Below are positions 53,653 through 63,318 of a DNA stretch of 64,000 nucleotides, in pieces. The position numbers and the translations under genes were made by a program. The stretch is from Microvirga aerophila. Lineage in GTDB: Bacteria > Pseudomonadota > Alphaproteobacteria > Rhizobiales > Beijerinckiaceae. Location: positions 124,001-188,000 of the forward strand of contig NZ_QOIO01000003.1 of NCBI RefSeq assembly GCF_003332305.1, in the 5' to 3' direction. The notes below the pieces were generated by a model. The model did not search any database, was not told the origin of the DNA, and was given only the letters and a program-made list of their open reading frames with translations. Every line of letters starts with the position of its first letter. The stretch's first letter is position 1.

Positions 53653-54384
53653 CTAATACCACGAGGGCTCGGCGGCCACATGCTGGATCGGCTTGCTCAT
53701 GATCTTCACCACCGCCGAACGCTCGGGATCATCCTCGAAGCGGGTGCGGAGCCAGACGGCCAGGAACTTCACGTATTCGGTGGCCAGAACCCGGGCCGCC
53801 GACACGTCATGCCACCAGGCGTGCGGATCGATGGTGGCGGCCACCGGATAGGGAATTTTCTGGAGGTTCGGCAGCACGTGGTCGAGTTCGACCAGGGTCC
53901 TGGGCATGTGATAGTTGGACGTGACCACAATCAGGGCGTCGAAGCCATGCCGCTCGGCCCAGCGCCGGGTCTCGATGGCGTTGCCGATGGTGTTGCGCGC
54001 CCGGTAGTCCAGGTCCACGCAGCAATCGAAGAGACGCCGCTGGCCCGGATTGAGCCGCGAAATCTCCTCCCGGCTGGTCTTCTCGTTGACGCCGGAGATC
54101 AGGAGCCGCTTGGCGTAGCCCTGCGCCAGAAGATCGATGGCGTCGCCGATGCGGTGCGCGCCGCCTGTAAGCGCGACGATCCCGTCGGCCCGGGTCTCAG
54201 GCTTCTGCTCGAAACGGTCCATGGAATAGACAAAGAGGAGAAACCCCAGAAACCCCACGATTGCGCAGGCGGAGGCTGCAAAAAAGGTCAGGCTCAAGAC
54301 ACGTCGCAGCAACGACCGCCTCCCGGCATGCGAGGGCGATCCCGACATGGTCCAGCCCCAGCCCAGGGCTTCCGTCGTATCCAT
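53653..54384 (-). CDS. YdcF-family (ElyC/SanA-like) membrane protein
   Basis: About 243 residues; ATG 54384 is assumed, with ATG 54348 an alternative. One membrane helix (FFAASACAIVGFLGFLLFVY) precedes a DUF218 domain: DGIVALTGGAHRIGDAIDLL, RLLISGV, RNTIGNAIETRRWAER and VTSNYHMPRTLVELDHVLPN. Family members act in envelope homeostasis (ElyC, SanA); the biochemical activity is uncertain. Confidence 0.85.
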   Translation of the reverse strand: MDTTEALGWGWTMSGSPSHAGRRSLLRRVLSLTFFAASACAIVGFLGFLLFVYSMDRFEQKPETRADGIVALTGGAHRIGDAIDLLAQGYAKRLLISGVNEKTSREEISRLNPGQRRLFDCCVDLDYRARNTIGNAIETRRWAERHGFDALIVVTSNYHMPRTLVELDHVLPNLQKIPYPVAATIDPHAWWHDVSAARVLATEYVKFLAVWLRTRFEDDPERSAVVKIMSKPIQHVAAEPSWY

Positions 54385-54492
54385 GGCGCTCAGCGTCGCC
54401 AAACTCTGCGTTCGCGAGTTCATCTCGGCTGAGGATAATGCAGATTGCGGCAATGGAGAGGCAGCCTCTTTATCCACCGGTAACCATCACCA

Positions 54493-55479
54493 TCAACCAT
54501 TACCGTTAAGAAATCGTCTCACGGTCAGCCGCGACACGATGCCCGTGATGATCGCCACCACGAGAGCGATGAGCACCACCACCGCATAGCCGCGCCAGCT
54601 CATGCTGAAGGAGCCGAAGAGCGCTTCGATCTGGTCGCCCGCAGGGCTGGCGCGCCAAGACCGGGTGACGAGCCCCAGGATGATCGTCAGCACCAGGGCC
54701 GCGCCTGCGCCTGCGGCGCTCCCCCGGAGACCGAGCTTGAAGAAGCGGCGCTGGAATTCGCGCGCGATGAAATCGTCGTTGGCACCCACGAAATGGAGGA
54801 TGTCCACCACCTCCTTGTTGCCCGCCATCGCGCCGCGGGTCGCGAACGTCACCGCAAGCCCGGCCGCCATGAGAACGAGAGCCACAAGGGCGGCCCCGAT
54901 CCCGATGATCGTGTTGGCCATGGTCGACAGACGGGACACCCACAGGGCGTGATCGTCCAGGCTCGCCCCCGGCACCTGCTCGCGCAGGGTCTGCCGCAGG
55001 CCCGTGAAGTCGGGCTTGGCCCCGCCCTGCAACTTGAGCACGATGAGGCGCGGGACCGGCAGGTCGTTGAAATCGAGGCCTGTGCCAAGCCACGGCTCGA
55101 GGAGACGCTCGGATTCCGCCTTGGAAAAGGCCTGCGCCTGCTCGACACCGGGCGCCCGGCGGGCAAGCGACACGGCGCGTTCCACATCGGCCTCGATGTT
55201 CCTCTGGGCATTGGGACGCACCTGGATCGTGACCTCGCGGGCGATGTCGGAGCGCCATTGCGCGGAACTGGTGGCAACCAACTCGGCGCCGCCCGCGCAC
55301 AGGGCCGCCAGGAAGGTCAAAATCGCGATGACGGCCGCGAGCGCTCGGCCGCCGGCGGAATCCACCGGCACCAGCGGCGCGTTGCGCCGAAGGGACGCGG
55401 GCAGAGGGCGCTGACGCTCCTCGGGCTTGGCGGGCTTCGGCTGGCGCGGCGGCTGCGAGGACGCGTTCATCCGGCTCAC
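54493..55479 (-). CDS. ftsX: Cell-division ABC transporter permease FtsX
   Basis: A 328-residue permease: basic, Pro-rich cytoplasmic N-terminus, one membrane helix (VIAILTFLAALCAGGAEL), a periplasmic domain and three C-terminal helices. The start is GTG 55479, overlapping the ftsE stop as GTGA; ATG 55470 is possible. FtsX with FtsE controls peptidoglycan hydrolases at the septum. Confidence 0.92.
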   Translation of the reverse strand: MSRMNASSQPPRQPKPAKPEERQRPLPASLRRNAPLVPVDSAGGRALAAVIAILTFLAALCAGGAELVATSSAQWRSDIAREVTIQVRPNAQRNIEADVERAVSLARRAPGVEQAQAFSKAESERLLEPWLGTGLDFNDLPVPRLIVLKLQGGAKPDFTGLRQTLREQVPGASLDDHALWVSRLSTMANTIIGIGAALVALVLMAAGLAVTFATRGAMAGNKEVVDILHFVGANDDFIAREFQRRFFKLGLRGSAAGAGAALVLTIILGLVTRSWRASPAGDQIEALFGSFSMSWRGYAVVVLIALVVAIITGIVSRLTVRRFLNGNG

Positions 55480-56195
55480 TCGTCGATATGCAGTCTGCCG
55501 TCGCCGAGCACGAGGCGGCGGACACCGAGCTGATCCATCAGACTGAAATCGTGGGTGGCGATGACGACCGAGGTTCCAAGCCGGTTGAGTTCGATGAAAA
55601 GACGCAGGAGCCGGCGCGCCAGCGACGGGTCCACGTTGCCGGTGGGCTCGTCCGCCAGGAGCAGGTCCGGCCGGACGATGAGCGCGCGGGCAATCGCCGC
55701 GCGCTGCTTCTCACCGCCGGACAGGACCGGGGGCAGCATGTGCATGCGGTCGCCCAATCCCACCCAGCGCAGGAGTTCGACTACCTCGTTCCGGTAGCTG
55801 GCCTCCTCCTTGCCCTGCACCCGCAAGGGGAGCGCCACGTTCTCATAGGTGGTCAGGTGGTCGAGGAGCCGGAAATCCTGGAAAACGACGCCCATCCGCC
55901 GGCGCAGGTCGGTCAGGTCGTCCTTGGAGATCCGGGACACGTCCTCGCCGAACAGGGAGATCAGGCCGCGGGTCGGCTTGACGGACAAGAGGATCAGGCG
56001 CAGCAGCGTGGTCTTGCCGGCGCCCGAGGGGCCGGTCAGAAACTGGAACGAGTGAGGCTCGATGGAGAAGGTCAGGTCGCGCAGGACCTCGGGCCCCATG
56101 CCGTAGCGCACGCCCACATTCTCGAAATGCACGGCCGGAGCCAAGCCTTCCTCGTACTCGGTGTCGTAAAACGCCTTCACGCGCTCCTGAACCAT
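55476..56195 (-). CDS. ftsE: Cell-division ATP-binding protein FtsE
   Basis: A 239-residue ABC ATPase: Walker A LTGPSGAGKTTLLRLI, Q-loop VFQDFRLLDHLT, signature LSGGEKQRAAIARAL, Walker B LLLADEPTGNVDP, H-loop VIATHDFSLMDQ. Partner of FtsX. It begins the ftsE-ftsX-ydcF-plsC set. Confidence 0.95.
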   Translation of the reverse strand: MVQERVKAFYDTEYEEGLAPAVHFENVGVRYGMGPEVLRDLTFSIEPHSFQFLTGPSGAGKTTLLRLILLSVKPTRGLISLFGEDVSRISKDDLTDLRRRMGVVFQDFRLLDHLTTYENVALPLRVQGKEEASYRNEVVELLRWVGLGDRMHMLPPVLSGGEKQRAAIARALIVRPDLLLADEPTGNVDPSLARRLLRLFIELNRLGTSVVIATHDFSLMDQLGVRRLVLGDGRLHIDE

Positions 56196-56523
56196 CCTTT
56201 TGGGGGTGAAAGTTAAGGCGGACTGACGTTCGCCCAGGTCCGATTCGCCTCAGCTTATGGCCTCTTATGCCCGGCGTGCCAACAAGCTGCCGATCAAAGA
56301 CGCCAAGACAGGCACAAATCAAAGACGCCAAGACAGGCACAAAGCCTAACGCGATGCTATCGAAACTTCGTTAAGGGATGAACCTCCCAAACGTCGTCCT
56401 GGCAAACTTTGAGCAGAGGCGTTAAGTCCGTTTGACTTCCCGACCACGCCATGGTCGTGAAGAGGAACCCTTCCGGCGGCCGGAAATGCAAAGCCGCGCA
56501 TCACTTTCTCGAACGGACCGACG
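56196..56523. other. Intergenic stretch between ftsE and hpt
   Basis: A 328-bp divergent region without a recognisable gene. It holds a 25-bp tandem duplication and presumably the promoters of both flanking genes. Confidence 0.5.
56293..56342. repeat. 25-bp exact tandem duplication
   Basis: Two identical head-to-tail copies (56293-56317 and 56318-56342), each beginning ATCAAAGACGCCAAG. Perfect identity suggests a recent slippage event. Confidence 0.95.
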
Positions 56524-57090
56524 ATGACTGGTACGCCCCGCATACGCGTTCTCTACGACGAGCAAATCATTGCCAAGCGCATCGAGGAGCTGGCCCAGGA
56601 GATCGTGCGCTCGAAGCCCGAGAACCTGCTCGTCGTCGCCGTGCTGAAGGGCAGCTTCATGTTCGCGGCCGATCTCATCAGGGCCCTGCATCGGGTGGGC
56701 CTCGAGCCCCAGGTCGAGTTCGTGCATCTGTCGAGCTACCGGGACGGAACGGTCTCGTCCGGCCAGGTGGCGATCCTGCGCGACGTGGAAAGCGACGTGC
56801 GCGGCCGCGATGTCCTCCTCGTGGACGACATTCTGGAATCCGGCCGCACGGTCACGTTCGCCAAGGACCTGCTGATGGCGCGCGGCGCAAAGCGGGTTTC
56901 GACCGCCGTTCTGCTGGAAAAGCCCGGCAAGCGGGCCGTGAACATCGACGCCGATTTCGTGGGCTTCACCTGCCCGGACCTGTTCGTGGTCGGCTACGGC
57001 ATGGACGTGGCCCATTCCTACCGCCAGCTGCCCTTCGTGGGCGTGGTCGATCACGCCAACCAATCGCCCGATCTCTTCGACAAGAAATAA
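56524..57090 (+). CDS. hpt: Hypoxanthine phosphoribosyltransferase
   Basis: A 188-residue purine-salvage enzyme. PRPP-binding motif LLVDDILESGRTV, VAVLKGSFMFAADLIRAL, and base-site region FVGFTCPDLFVVGYGMD. It converts hypoxanthine and guanine to IMP and GMP. Normal length. It is convergent with tspO, 13 bases away. Confidence 0.94.
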   Translation: MTGTPRIRVLYDEQIIAKRIEELAQEIVRSKPENLLVVAVLKGSFMFAADLIRALHRVGLEPQVEFVHLSSYRDGTVSSGQVAILRDVESDVRGRDVLLVDDILESGRTVTFAKDLLMARGAKRVSTAVLLEKPGKRAVNIDADFVGFTCPDLFVVGYGMDVAHSYRQLPFVGVVDHANQSPDLFDKK

Positions 57091-57103
57091 CGGCTGTTTC
57101 TGT

Positions 57104-57616
57104 TTATCCGTTGAGATGCCAGATCGCCCCATTCAGGGCGGTCGCATAGCCGACCCAGGCGAGATACGGCCAGAGCAGCAGGGCAGCAAAACGGTCGAGA
57201 GGCCAGAAGGCCTTGATCGTCGCCAGGATCGCGACGATCAGGGCCGCGATGACCACGAGGCCCGCCAATGGACTGTGCGCGCCGAAGAACGCGAACGACC
57301 AGAGAGAATTGAGCGCGAGCTGCACGAAAAACGCCGTTACGGCGGCGGCGCGGCCGGGCTGCTCCTTGGGAAGCGACAGGATGCGCCAGATCGCGTAGGC
57401 CATCAGGATGTAGAGCGTCGTCCAGACCGGTGCGAACAGCCAGTTGGGAGGCGTGAAGCCAGGCTTGGCGAGAGTTGCATACCAGGTCGGGATGTTCGGC
57501 GTCGTCACCAGGCTTCCGGCAATGCTGACCGCCGCCACGGGCACGACGGCAAGCAGAAACCGTTGGACAGGCGGGGTCGGTCCCCCGGCCAAAGTGGATT
57601 GGCCTGGATGCATCAT
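57104..57616 (-). CDS. tspO: TspO/MBR family tryptophan-rich sensory protein
   Basis: A 170-residue membrane protein with five helices. Hallmarks: WYATLAKPGFTPPNWLFAPV, LNSLWSFAFFG, and WPYLAWVGYATALNGAIW. TspO binds porphyrins and other ligands and affects stress and pigment regulation. A near-match to the EcfG consensus (GGAAC-N16-GGTT) lies on its strand at 57684-57660. Confidence 0.93.
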   Translation of the reverse strand: MMHPGQSTLAGGPTPPVQRFLLAVVPVAAVSIAGSLVTTPNIPTWYATLAKPGFTPPNWLFAPVWTTLYILMAYAIWRILSLPKEQPGRAAAVTAFFVQLALNSLWSFAFFGAHSPLAGLVVIAALIVAILATIKAFWPLDRFAALLLWPYLAWVGYATALNGAIWHLNG

Positions 57617-57685
57617 TCAACAAATCCCTTTAATGGGTGAGCTTCGCAATTGCTTCGCAAACCCGTCTCGCTCCTGGAGGTTCCC

Positions 57686-58840
57686 ATGTCGTCATCCCGC
57701 CCGCAATGGTCCAAACGCAGCCTCACGGCGCAGGCCATGGGCCATGTGGACCCGATCACCAAGGCGGTTGTGCCGCCGATCCATGTGGCGACCACCTACA
57801 TTCGCGACGAGGACAACGCCTATTCGTCGGGCTACGTGTATGGCCGGCCCGACAACGCCACGGTGCGCGAGGCCGAAGGCGTGCTCGCCATGTTGGAGGA
57901 AGCCCAGGCTGGAGCGCTCCTGTTCTCCTCGGGAATGGCGGCGGCCACCGCCGTGTTCCAGGCCCTGAACCCTGGAGATCACATCGTCGCCTCCAAGGTC
58001 ATGTACTGGGCCCTGCGCAGCTGGCTCATGACCGAGGCGGTGCGCTGGGGCCTCAAGGTCGATTTCGTGGAGACCGACGATCTCGACGCCCTGAAGGCAG
58101 CGGTCGTTCCGGGCAAGACCAAGATGGTCTGGGTCGAGACACCCTCGAACCCGCTCTGGACCATCACGGACATCGCGGCCGCGGCCGACATCGCCCATGC
58201 GGCGGGAGCGCGGCTTGCGGTCGATTCCACCACCGCCTCGCCGGTCCATACCCGTCCCCTGTCGCTCGGGGCCGACATCGTCATGCACGCGGCCACGAAA
58301 ATCCTGAACGGCCATTCGGACGTGGTGGCCGGCGTGCTCGCGGGCGCGAAGGTGGACGAGTTCTGGGACAAGGTGGCGTCCATCCGGAAGATGCAGGGCG
58401 CGATCCTCGGGCCGTTCGAGGCTTATCTCCTCATGCGCGGCATGCGCACGCTGCATCTGCGCACCGCCGCCCAGGCCCGGACCGCCATGGATCTGGCCGA
58501 ACGTTTCTCCGCGCATCCGAAGATCGCCCGGGTGCTCTATCCGGGCCTGCCGCAGCATCCCGGCCACGACATCGCGGCGCGGCAGATGGAGGGCGGTTTC
58601 GGCTACATGCTGTCGATCCAATTGACCGACGGTGAAGCAGCCGCAATCCGCGCCGCCGCGCGGGTGCACCTGTGGAAGCGGGCGACGTCCCTGGGCGGCG
58701 TAGAAAGCCTCATCGAGCACCGAGCTTCGATCGAGGGTCCGGGCACACCCTGCCCGCCGGACCTGCTGCGCCTGTCCGCCGGGATCGAGGCGGTGGACGA
58801 CCTCTTCAGGGACCTGGACGAAGCTCTGAGAGTCGGTTAG
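57686..58840 (+). CDS. Cystathionine gamma-synthase/beta-lyase family PLP enzyme
   Basis: A 384-residue trans-sulfuration enzyme from ATG 57686 (GGAGG six bases upstream). Motifs: YGRPDNATVREAEGVLAMLE, LLFSSGMAAATAVFQAL, VETPSNPLWTITDI, PLP Lys in HAATKILNGHSDVVAG, and ATSLGGVESLIEHRAS. The particular reaction (synthase, beta-lyase or gamma-lyase) is not decided by sequence. Confidence 0.9.
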   Translation: MSSSRPQWSKRSLTAQAMGHVDPITKAVVPPIHVATTYIRDEDNAYSSGYVYGRPDNATVREAEGVLAMLEEAQAGALLFSSGMAAATAVFQALNPGDHIVASKVMYWALRSWLMTEAVRWGLKVDFVETDDLDALKAAVVPGKTKMVWVETPSNPLWTITDIAAAADIAHAAGARLAVDSTTASPVHTRPLSLGADIVMHAATKILNGHSDVVAGVLAGAKVDEFWDKVASIRKMQGAILGPFEAYLLMRGMRTLHLRTAAQARTAMDLAERFSAHPKIARVLYPGLPQHPGHDIAARQMEGGFGYMLSIQLTDGEAAAIRAAARVHLWKRATSLGGVESLIEHRASIEGPGTPCPPDLLRLSAGIEAVDDLFRDLDEALRVG

Positions 58841-58918
58841 CCGGCTCACTTGCTCTTGTCATAAAACTTGTGCTGTTCTTGAGCTACGCGAACGCGGTTT
58901 TACCAGAGGAATGTCCGC

Positions 58919-60864
58919 ATGACGTCGACCATCACCCGCCGCCGGGTTCTGCAAACGGGCGTGGCGGCAGCCGCCCTGACGGCCATGCCCCAGATGAGCT
59001 GGGCGGCTGGTTCCGTCGTCAAGCTGCGCATCATGGAGACCACCGATCTCCACGTGAATATCCTGCCCTATGACTACTATCGCGATGCGGCCGACGACAC
59101 GGTGGGCCTGACGCGCACCGCCACCATCGTGAAGGCGGCGCGCTCCGAGGCCAAGAACAGCCTCCTGTTCGACAACGGCGACCTGATCCAGGGCTCGCCC
59201 TTGGGCGATTTCGTCGCCTACCGGCGCGGCATGAAGAAAGGCGACGTCCACCCGATGGTCGCCGCCATGAACACACTGAACTACGATTGCGGCACGCTGG
59301 GCAATCACGAGTTCAACTACGGGCTCGAATACCTGCAGAACGCGCTCGGGGCGGCGAAATTCCCTCTGGTCTGCGCCAACGTCATGAAGGCGGACGGCGA
59401 GACGATGTTGAAGCCGTGGCTCGTCCTCGATCGCGAGGTCACGGACGAAGCCGGCGCGAAGCAGAAGCTCAAGGTCGGCGTGATCGGCTTCGTGCCGCCG
59501 CAGATCGTGCAATGGGACAAGGGTCACCTCGACGGCAAGGCGACGACGATCGACATCGTCGACGCGGCCCAGAAGCACGTGCCCGAACTCAAGAAGGCCG
59601 GGGCCGACATCGTGGTGGCGCTCTGCCATTCGGGCATTGCGGGCGGGGAGCGCAAGGGCGGCGAGGAGAACGCGGCGCTGCACCTTGCCAAGGTCGAAGG
59701 CATCGACGTGATCCTGACCGGACACCAGCATTTCACGTTCCCGGGCGGCAAGGAATTCAACAACATTCCGGGCGTGGACGTGAAGGCCGGCACGCTGCAC
59801 GGCAAGCCGGCCGTCATGGCCGGTTTCTGGGGCAGCCATCTTGGTCTCGTCGACCTCGAACTGACCAAGGAAGGCGACGCCTGGAAGGTTGCCAATTTCC
59901 GCACCGAAGCGCGCCCGATCTACGACCGCGTCGAGCGCAAGGTGGTGGCGAAGGTGGAGTCGGATGCAGGCGTGATCGCGGCGGTTCAGGCGGATCACGA
60001 TGCCACGCTCAAATACGTGCGCGAGCCGGTCGGCACCACCTCGGTGCCGATCCATTCCTATTACTCGCTGGTCGCCGACGACGCGTCCGTGAAGCTCGTG
60101 ACCGAGGCGCAGGCGTGGTACGTGGCGGATCTGTTGAAGAACTCGCCTCACAAGGACCTGCCGCTGCTTTCGGCGGCTGCGCCCTTCAAGGCCGGGGGCG
60201 CGGCGGCCCGAACTATTTTACCGACATCAAGCCCGGTCCGCTCGCCATCAAGGACATGGCGGACATCTACATCTATCCCAACACCATCCGGGCCGTGAAG
60301 GTGACCGGCGCGCAGGTGCGCGAATGGCTGGAGCGTTCCGCCGGCATCTACAACCAGATCGATCCAGCCAAGGGCGGCGAGCAGGAACTCGTCAACGCCA
60401 AGTTCCCAGCCTTCAACTTCGACGTGATCGCGGGCGTTCAGTACAAGATCGACCCGACCCAACCCTCGCGCTACGACAATGACGGCAAGCTGGTGGACGC
60501 CAATGCGCGCCGCATCAAGGACCTGACCTATAACGGCAAGGCCGTGACAGATGATCAGGTGTTCATCGTAGCCACCAACAACTACCGCGCCGGCGGCGGC
60601 GGCAACTTCCCGGGCAATGACGGCTCGACCATCGTGCTGGAGGCTCCGGACCTCACCCGCGACGCCATCATGCGTTTCATCATCGAGCGCAAGGAAGTCG
60701 CCCCGAAGGCGGACGGCTCCTGGTCCCTGGTGACGCCTACGGGCAATGTCACCATGACGTTCCTGACCGGCCCCAACGCCGCCGCGTATCAGCCGGCCGG
60801 CATCAAAATCGAAAAGATCGGCGACGCGCCGGAAGGTTTCGTGAAATACCGCATCGTCGGCTGA
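58919..60864 (+). pseudogene. cpdB: 2',3'-cyclic-nucleotide 2'-phosphodiesterase/3'-nucleotidase, frameshifted
   Basis: A twin-arginine signal peptide (ITRRRVLQTGVAAAALTA) starts a metallophosphoesterase domain (ETTDLHVNILPYDYY, TLGNHEFNYGLEYL, GHQHFTFPGG). The frame is correct to APFKAGG near 60198 and continues one base out of register as GGPNYFTDIKPGPLAIKDMA to a normal 5'-nucleotidase C-terminal domain and TGA 60864. One missing base in a G/C run (about 60196-60204) explains it. Intact, the enzyme would release nucleosides from periplasmic nucleotides. Sequencing error at this run is quite possible. Confidence 0.85.
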
Positions 60865-60880
60865 TCAGCTTTGACCCTCT

Positions 60881-60962
60881 GTCATCACCGGCCTTGTGCC
60901 GGTGATCTCGATTGGCTTGCGCTCCACTTGATCGAGATGGCCGGGATACGCCCGGCCATGAC
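60881..60962. repeat. Double-hairpin intergenic repeat
   Basis: Two perfect 9-bp hairpins, ATCACCGGC/GCCGGTGAT (60884-60906) and ATGGCCGGG/CCCGGCCAT (60937-60959). Outer GTCAT and ATGAC also pair. Such compound palindromes are scattered between genes in Rhizobiales. Confidence 0.7.
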
Positions 60963-60973
60963 AGGAGGGAGCT

Positions 60974-61867
60974 CTACGGCATCGTGATGACGTCGGTCAG
61001 CTGCTCGGGCTTGGGTTCCTTGTGCAGACGCCGGCGCTTGGCGAGAATGATCGTGCCGTTCAGCTCGCCGCCGAACAGAAAGATCGCCCCGAGGGTATAG
61101 AGAAAGATCAGCGCCACCATGGCGGTGGCAAGCCCCCCATAGGTTGACGCATAGGCGCCCGGGAAGAACTCGAGATACCAGCCGAAGCCGATGCCGCCCA
61201 GGAGCCAGAGAATGAGCGTCACGCCCACTCCCGGCAGCACCGAGCGGAACCTCCGTCGCCCCGACGGGATGAACATATGGGCGACGATGAGGCCCGCCAC
61301 GATGACCACGGTGGCAACGCCGAGTCGAAGAAAATCGATGATCCCGCTGAACGTCGTCAGGGCCGGCACCCAATAGACGATGCCGCGCCACACAAAAGGC
61401 CCGAGAACCACCAGGAAGGCGAGCGCCAGCATCACCAGCGCGCCCCCGATGACAAAGGCCACCGATTCCAGGCGTGTCAGCCACCAGGCCCGGGTTTCCC
61501 GCACCCCATAAGCCCGGTTCAGGCCAACCCGCAGGCTCTCCACGCTGCTGGATGCGAAGTACAGGACGAGCACCAGGCCTAGGGTCAGCACGTCGCTGCG
61601 CCGCCCCGTGAGGATGTTGTGCACCTCCCCGGCGATGGGCCCGGCGATTTCCTGCGGCCAAGCCTCGAGGATGATGTCGGCAGCCTCGTCGGCGAGCGTT
61701 CCCGTTCCAAACAGGCCGGCAAGGGCCGTCACCAGGATGAGAAAAGGGAACATGGAGGTCAGCACCGACAGCGCGATATGGCTCGCGATCGCCCAGGCGT
61801 CATGCATGACGAAGCGATTGGCCGTGATGGCGAAGATCTCGAGATAAAGGCGCAGGCGGCGGGTCAA
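60974..61867 (-). CDS. YihY/BrkB-family membrane protein
   Basis: A 297-residue protein from TTG 61867, which has GGAG nine bases upstream; a longer frame reaches 61975 but adds an unlikely N-terminus. BrkB features: HDAWAIASHIALSVLTSMFPF, YFASSSVESLRVGLNRAYGV, FIPSGRRRFRSVLPGV and STYGGLATAMVALIFLY, with six helices. The family is of unsettled function (once misnamed RNase BN). Confidence 0.87.
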   Translation of the reverse strand: MTRRLRLYLEIFAITANRFVMHDAWAIASHIALSVLTSMFPFLILVTALAGLFGTGTLADEAADIILEAWPQEIAGPIAGEVHNILTGRRSDVLTLGLVLVLYFASSSVESLRVGLNRAYGVRETRAWWLTRLESVAFVIGGALVMLALAFLVVLGPFVWRGIVYWVPALTTFSGIIDFLRLGVATVVIVAGLIVAHMFIPSGRRRFRSVLPGVGVTLILWLLGGIGFGWYLEFFPGAYASTYGGLATAMVALIFLYTLGAIFLFGGELNGTIILAKRRRLHKEPKPEQLTDVITMP

Positions 61868-62115
61868 ACAACATGTCTCCGGGCTGCTGGAGATGGCGCG
61901 AAGGCTTCGACAGACAAGGGAAAGTCTCCCGACGGTCGCCAAGGTTCCATCCCGGTCCGCAATTTGGGCCGCCATCGGCAGGTCTAGGCCGAATAGTCCG
62001 ACTTAGGAAGGGGCCGGACGGCAAGGGTGGGGCAGGGGCCTGTGCATGCTCCCTTGGTTCGATTGTGCTTGGGGCTTCTGTCGGCTACTCGCGGGCGGGA
62101 CAGGAGCGCTTCGCC

Positions 62116-62985
62116 ATGACGTCTGCACATCTCCTTGCGCGCCTTGCGCCCCCTCTCTTCGTCGTCATCTGGGCGACGGGGTTCATCGTCGCCCGGGTGA
62201 TTGCGCCTTATGCGGAGCCCCTGACGTTCCTGCTGGTCCGCTATCTGCTGGCAAGCTTGATTCTGGGCCTTATCGTCCTGGCGGCACGCGCTCCCTGGCC
62301 CAAAACTCCGCGCGATTGGCGCGACGGGCTCGTGGCCGGAGTCCTGCTGCATGGGCTTTATCTCGGCGGGGTCTTCTGGGCGGTGAAACACGGCCTGCCG
62401 GCCGGAATCTCGGCTCTCGTCGCGGGGGTTCAGCCACTCGTCACGGGCGCCCTGGCGGGGCCTCTCCTGGGCGAGCATGTCTCGGCACGGCGCTGGACCG
62501 GGATCGGCATCGGCTTTCTGGGCGCATCCCTGGTGGTGTTGCCGAAGCTGGGCGACGGGGGCGTCCCGCCGCTGGCGCTCGGCGTCTGTCTGCTGGGCAT
62601 GTTGTCCATTACCCTGGGCACCATCTGGCAGAAGCGCACCGGCGGCAGGCTTGACCTGCGCACCAGCGCGTTCGTCCAGTTCCTCGGAGCGGCGGCGGTG
62701 ACGGCTCCCCTGGTGCTTCTGACCGAGCAGGGGCACATGGACCTGACCCTGCCGCTCCTGGGGGCGCTCGCCTGGGCGGTCTTTGGCCTGTCCATCGGGG
62801 CGATCGGCCTGCTGCTGTTCCTGATCCGGCAGGGGGCGGTCGTCGGGGTGGCGACGCTGCTCTACCTCGTTCCGCCCGTGGCGGCCGTGATGGCCTTCGG
62901 GCTTTTCGGCGAGACCCTGAGCCTGGTCCAGATGGCCGGGATGGCCTGCGCGGCCCTGGGGGTCGCGGTGGCGAGCCGGAGCTGA
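62116..62985 (+). CDS. EamA-family drug/metabolite exporter
   Basis: A 289-residue DMT permease with ten helices in two EamA repeats (VVIWATGFIVARVIAPYAEP and the repeat start ALGVCLLGMLSITLGTIW). ATG 62116 has AGGAG 10 bases upstream. Substrates are unknown. Confidence 0.88.
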   Translation: MTSAHLLARLAPPLFVVIWATGFIVARVIAPYAEPLTFLLVRYLLASLILGLIVLAARAPWPKTPRDWRDGLVAGVLLHGLYLGGVFWAVKHGLPAGISALVAGVQPLVTGALAGPLLGEHVSARRWTGIGIGFLGASLVVLPKLGDGGVPPLALGVCLLGMLSITLGTIWQKRTGGRLDLRTSAFVQFLGAAAVTAPLVLLTEQGHMDLTLPLLGALAWAVFGLSIGAIGLLLFLIRQGAVVGVATLLYLVPPVAAVMAFGLFGETLSLVQMAGMACAALGVAVASRS

Positions 62986-62995
62986 CGGACAGCAT

Positions 62996-63026
62996 GAAGC
63001 CCCGGCTCGACGCTCCGGGGCTTCTT
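62996..63026 (+). terminator. Rho-independent terminator
   Basis: Stem GAAGCCCCGG/CCGGGGCTTC with a nine-base loop, followed by TT. It lies between the convergent EamA and 52-residue genes. Confidence 0.8.
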
Positions 63027-63040
63027 ATGACGTGATGAAT

Positions 63041-63199
63041 TTACTTGGTGATCTTCACGGAGACCGGGTCGCTGGCCGGGAAGGTCTCTTCCACGCCCTC
63101 ATCGAGCTTCTCGTCGAGGGAGGTCTTGGAGTTCTCCGGCAGCTTGTCGTCGTCCTTGCCGGCTTTATCGTCCTGGTTCTGAGGCTTGTTGTTGTTCAT
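63041..63199 (-). CDS. Small acidic conserved protein (52 aa)
   Basis: A 52-residue, highly charged protein from ATG 63199 (GGAGA 7-8 bases upstream): MNNNKPQNQDDKAGKDDDK, then LDEGVEETFPASDPVSV, a tail shared by small proteins of many alphaproteobacteria. Probably disordered; function unknown. Confidence 0.75.
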   Translation of the reverse strand: MNNNKPQNQDDKAGKDDDKLPENSKTSLDEKLDEGVEETFPASDPVSVKITK

Positions 63200-63279
63200 G
63201 CCATGTCTCCGGCGAGGGCAGCGAATGCCTGTTCGACACGACAACGCCTCACCGGCGGGTTCCGATCCCGCCACGCTGC

Positions 63280-63311
63280 AAAAGAGGCGGCGCTCCTGAT
63301 TGAGCGCCGCC
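63280..63311 (-). terminator. Rho-independent terminator of the TRAP gene
   Basis: On the minus strand, GGCGGCGCTC/GAGCGCCGCC with a six-base loop is followed by TCTTTT. It is eight bases past the stop of the TRAP binding-protein gene. Confidence 0.85.
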
Positions 63312-63318
63312 CTTGCGG

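Noticed and set aside
57660..57684. EcfG promoter for tspO
   Set aside because: Spacing is right (GGAAC-N16) but the -10 reads GGTT instead of CGTT. Too weak to call.
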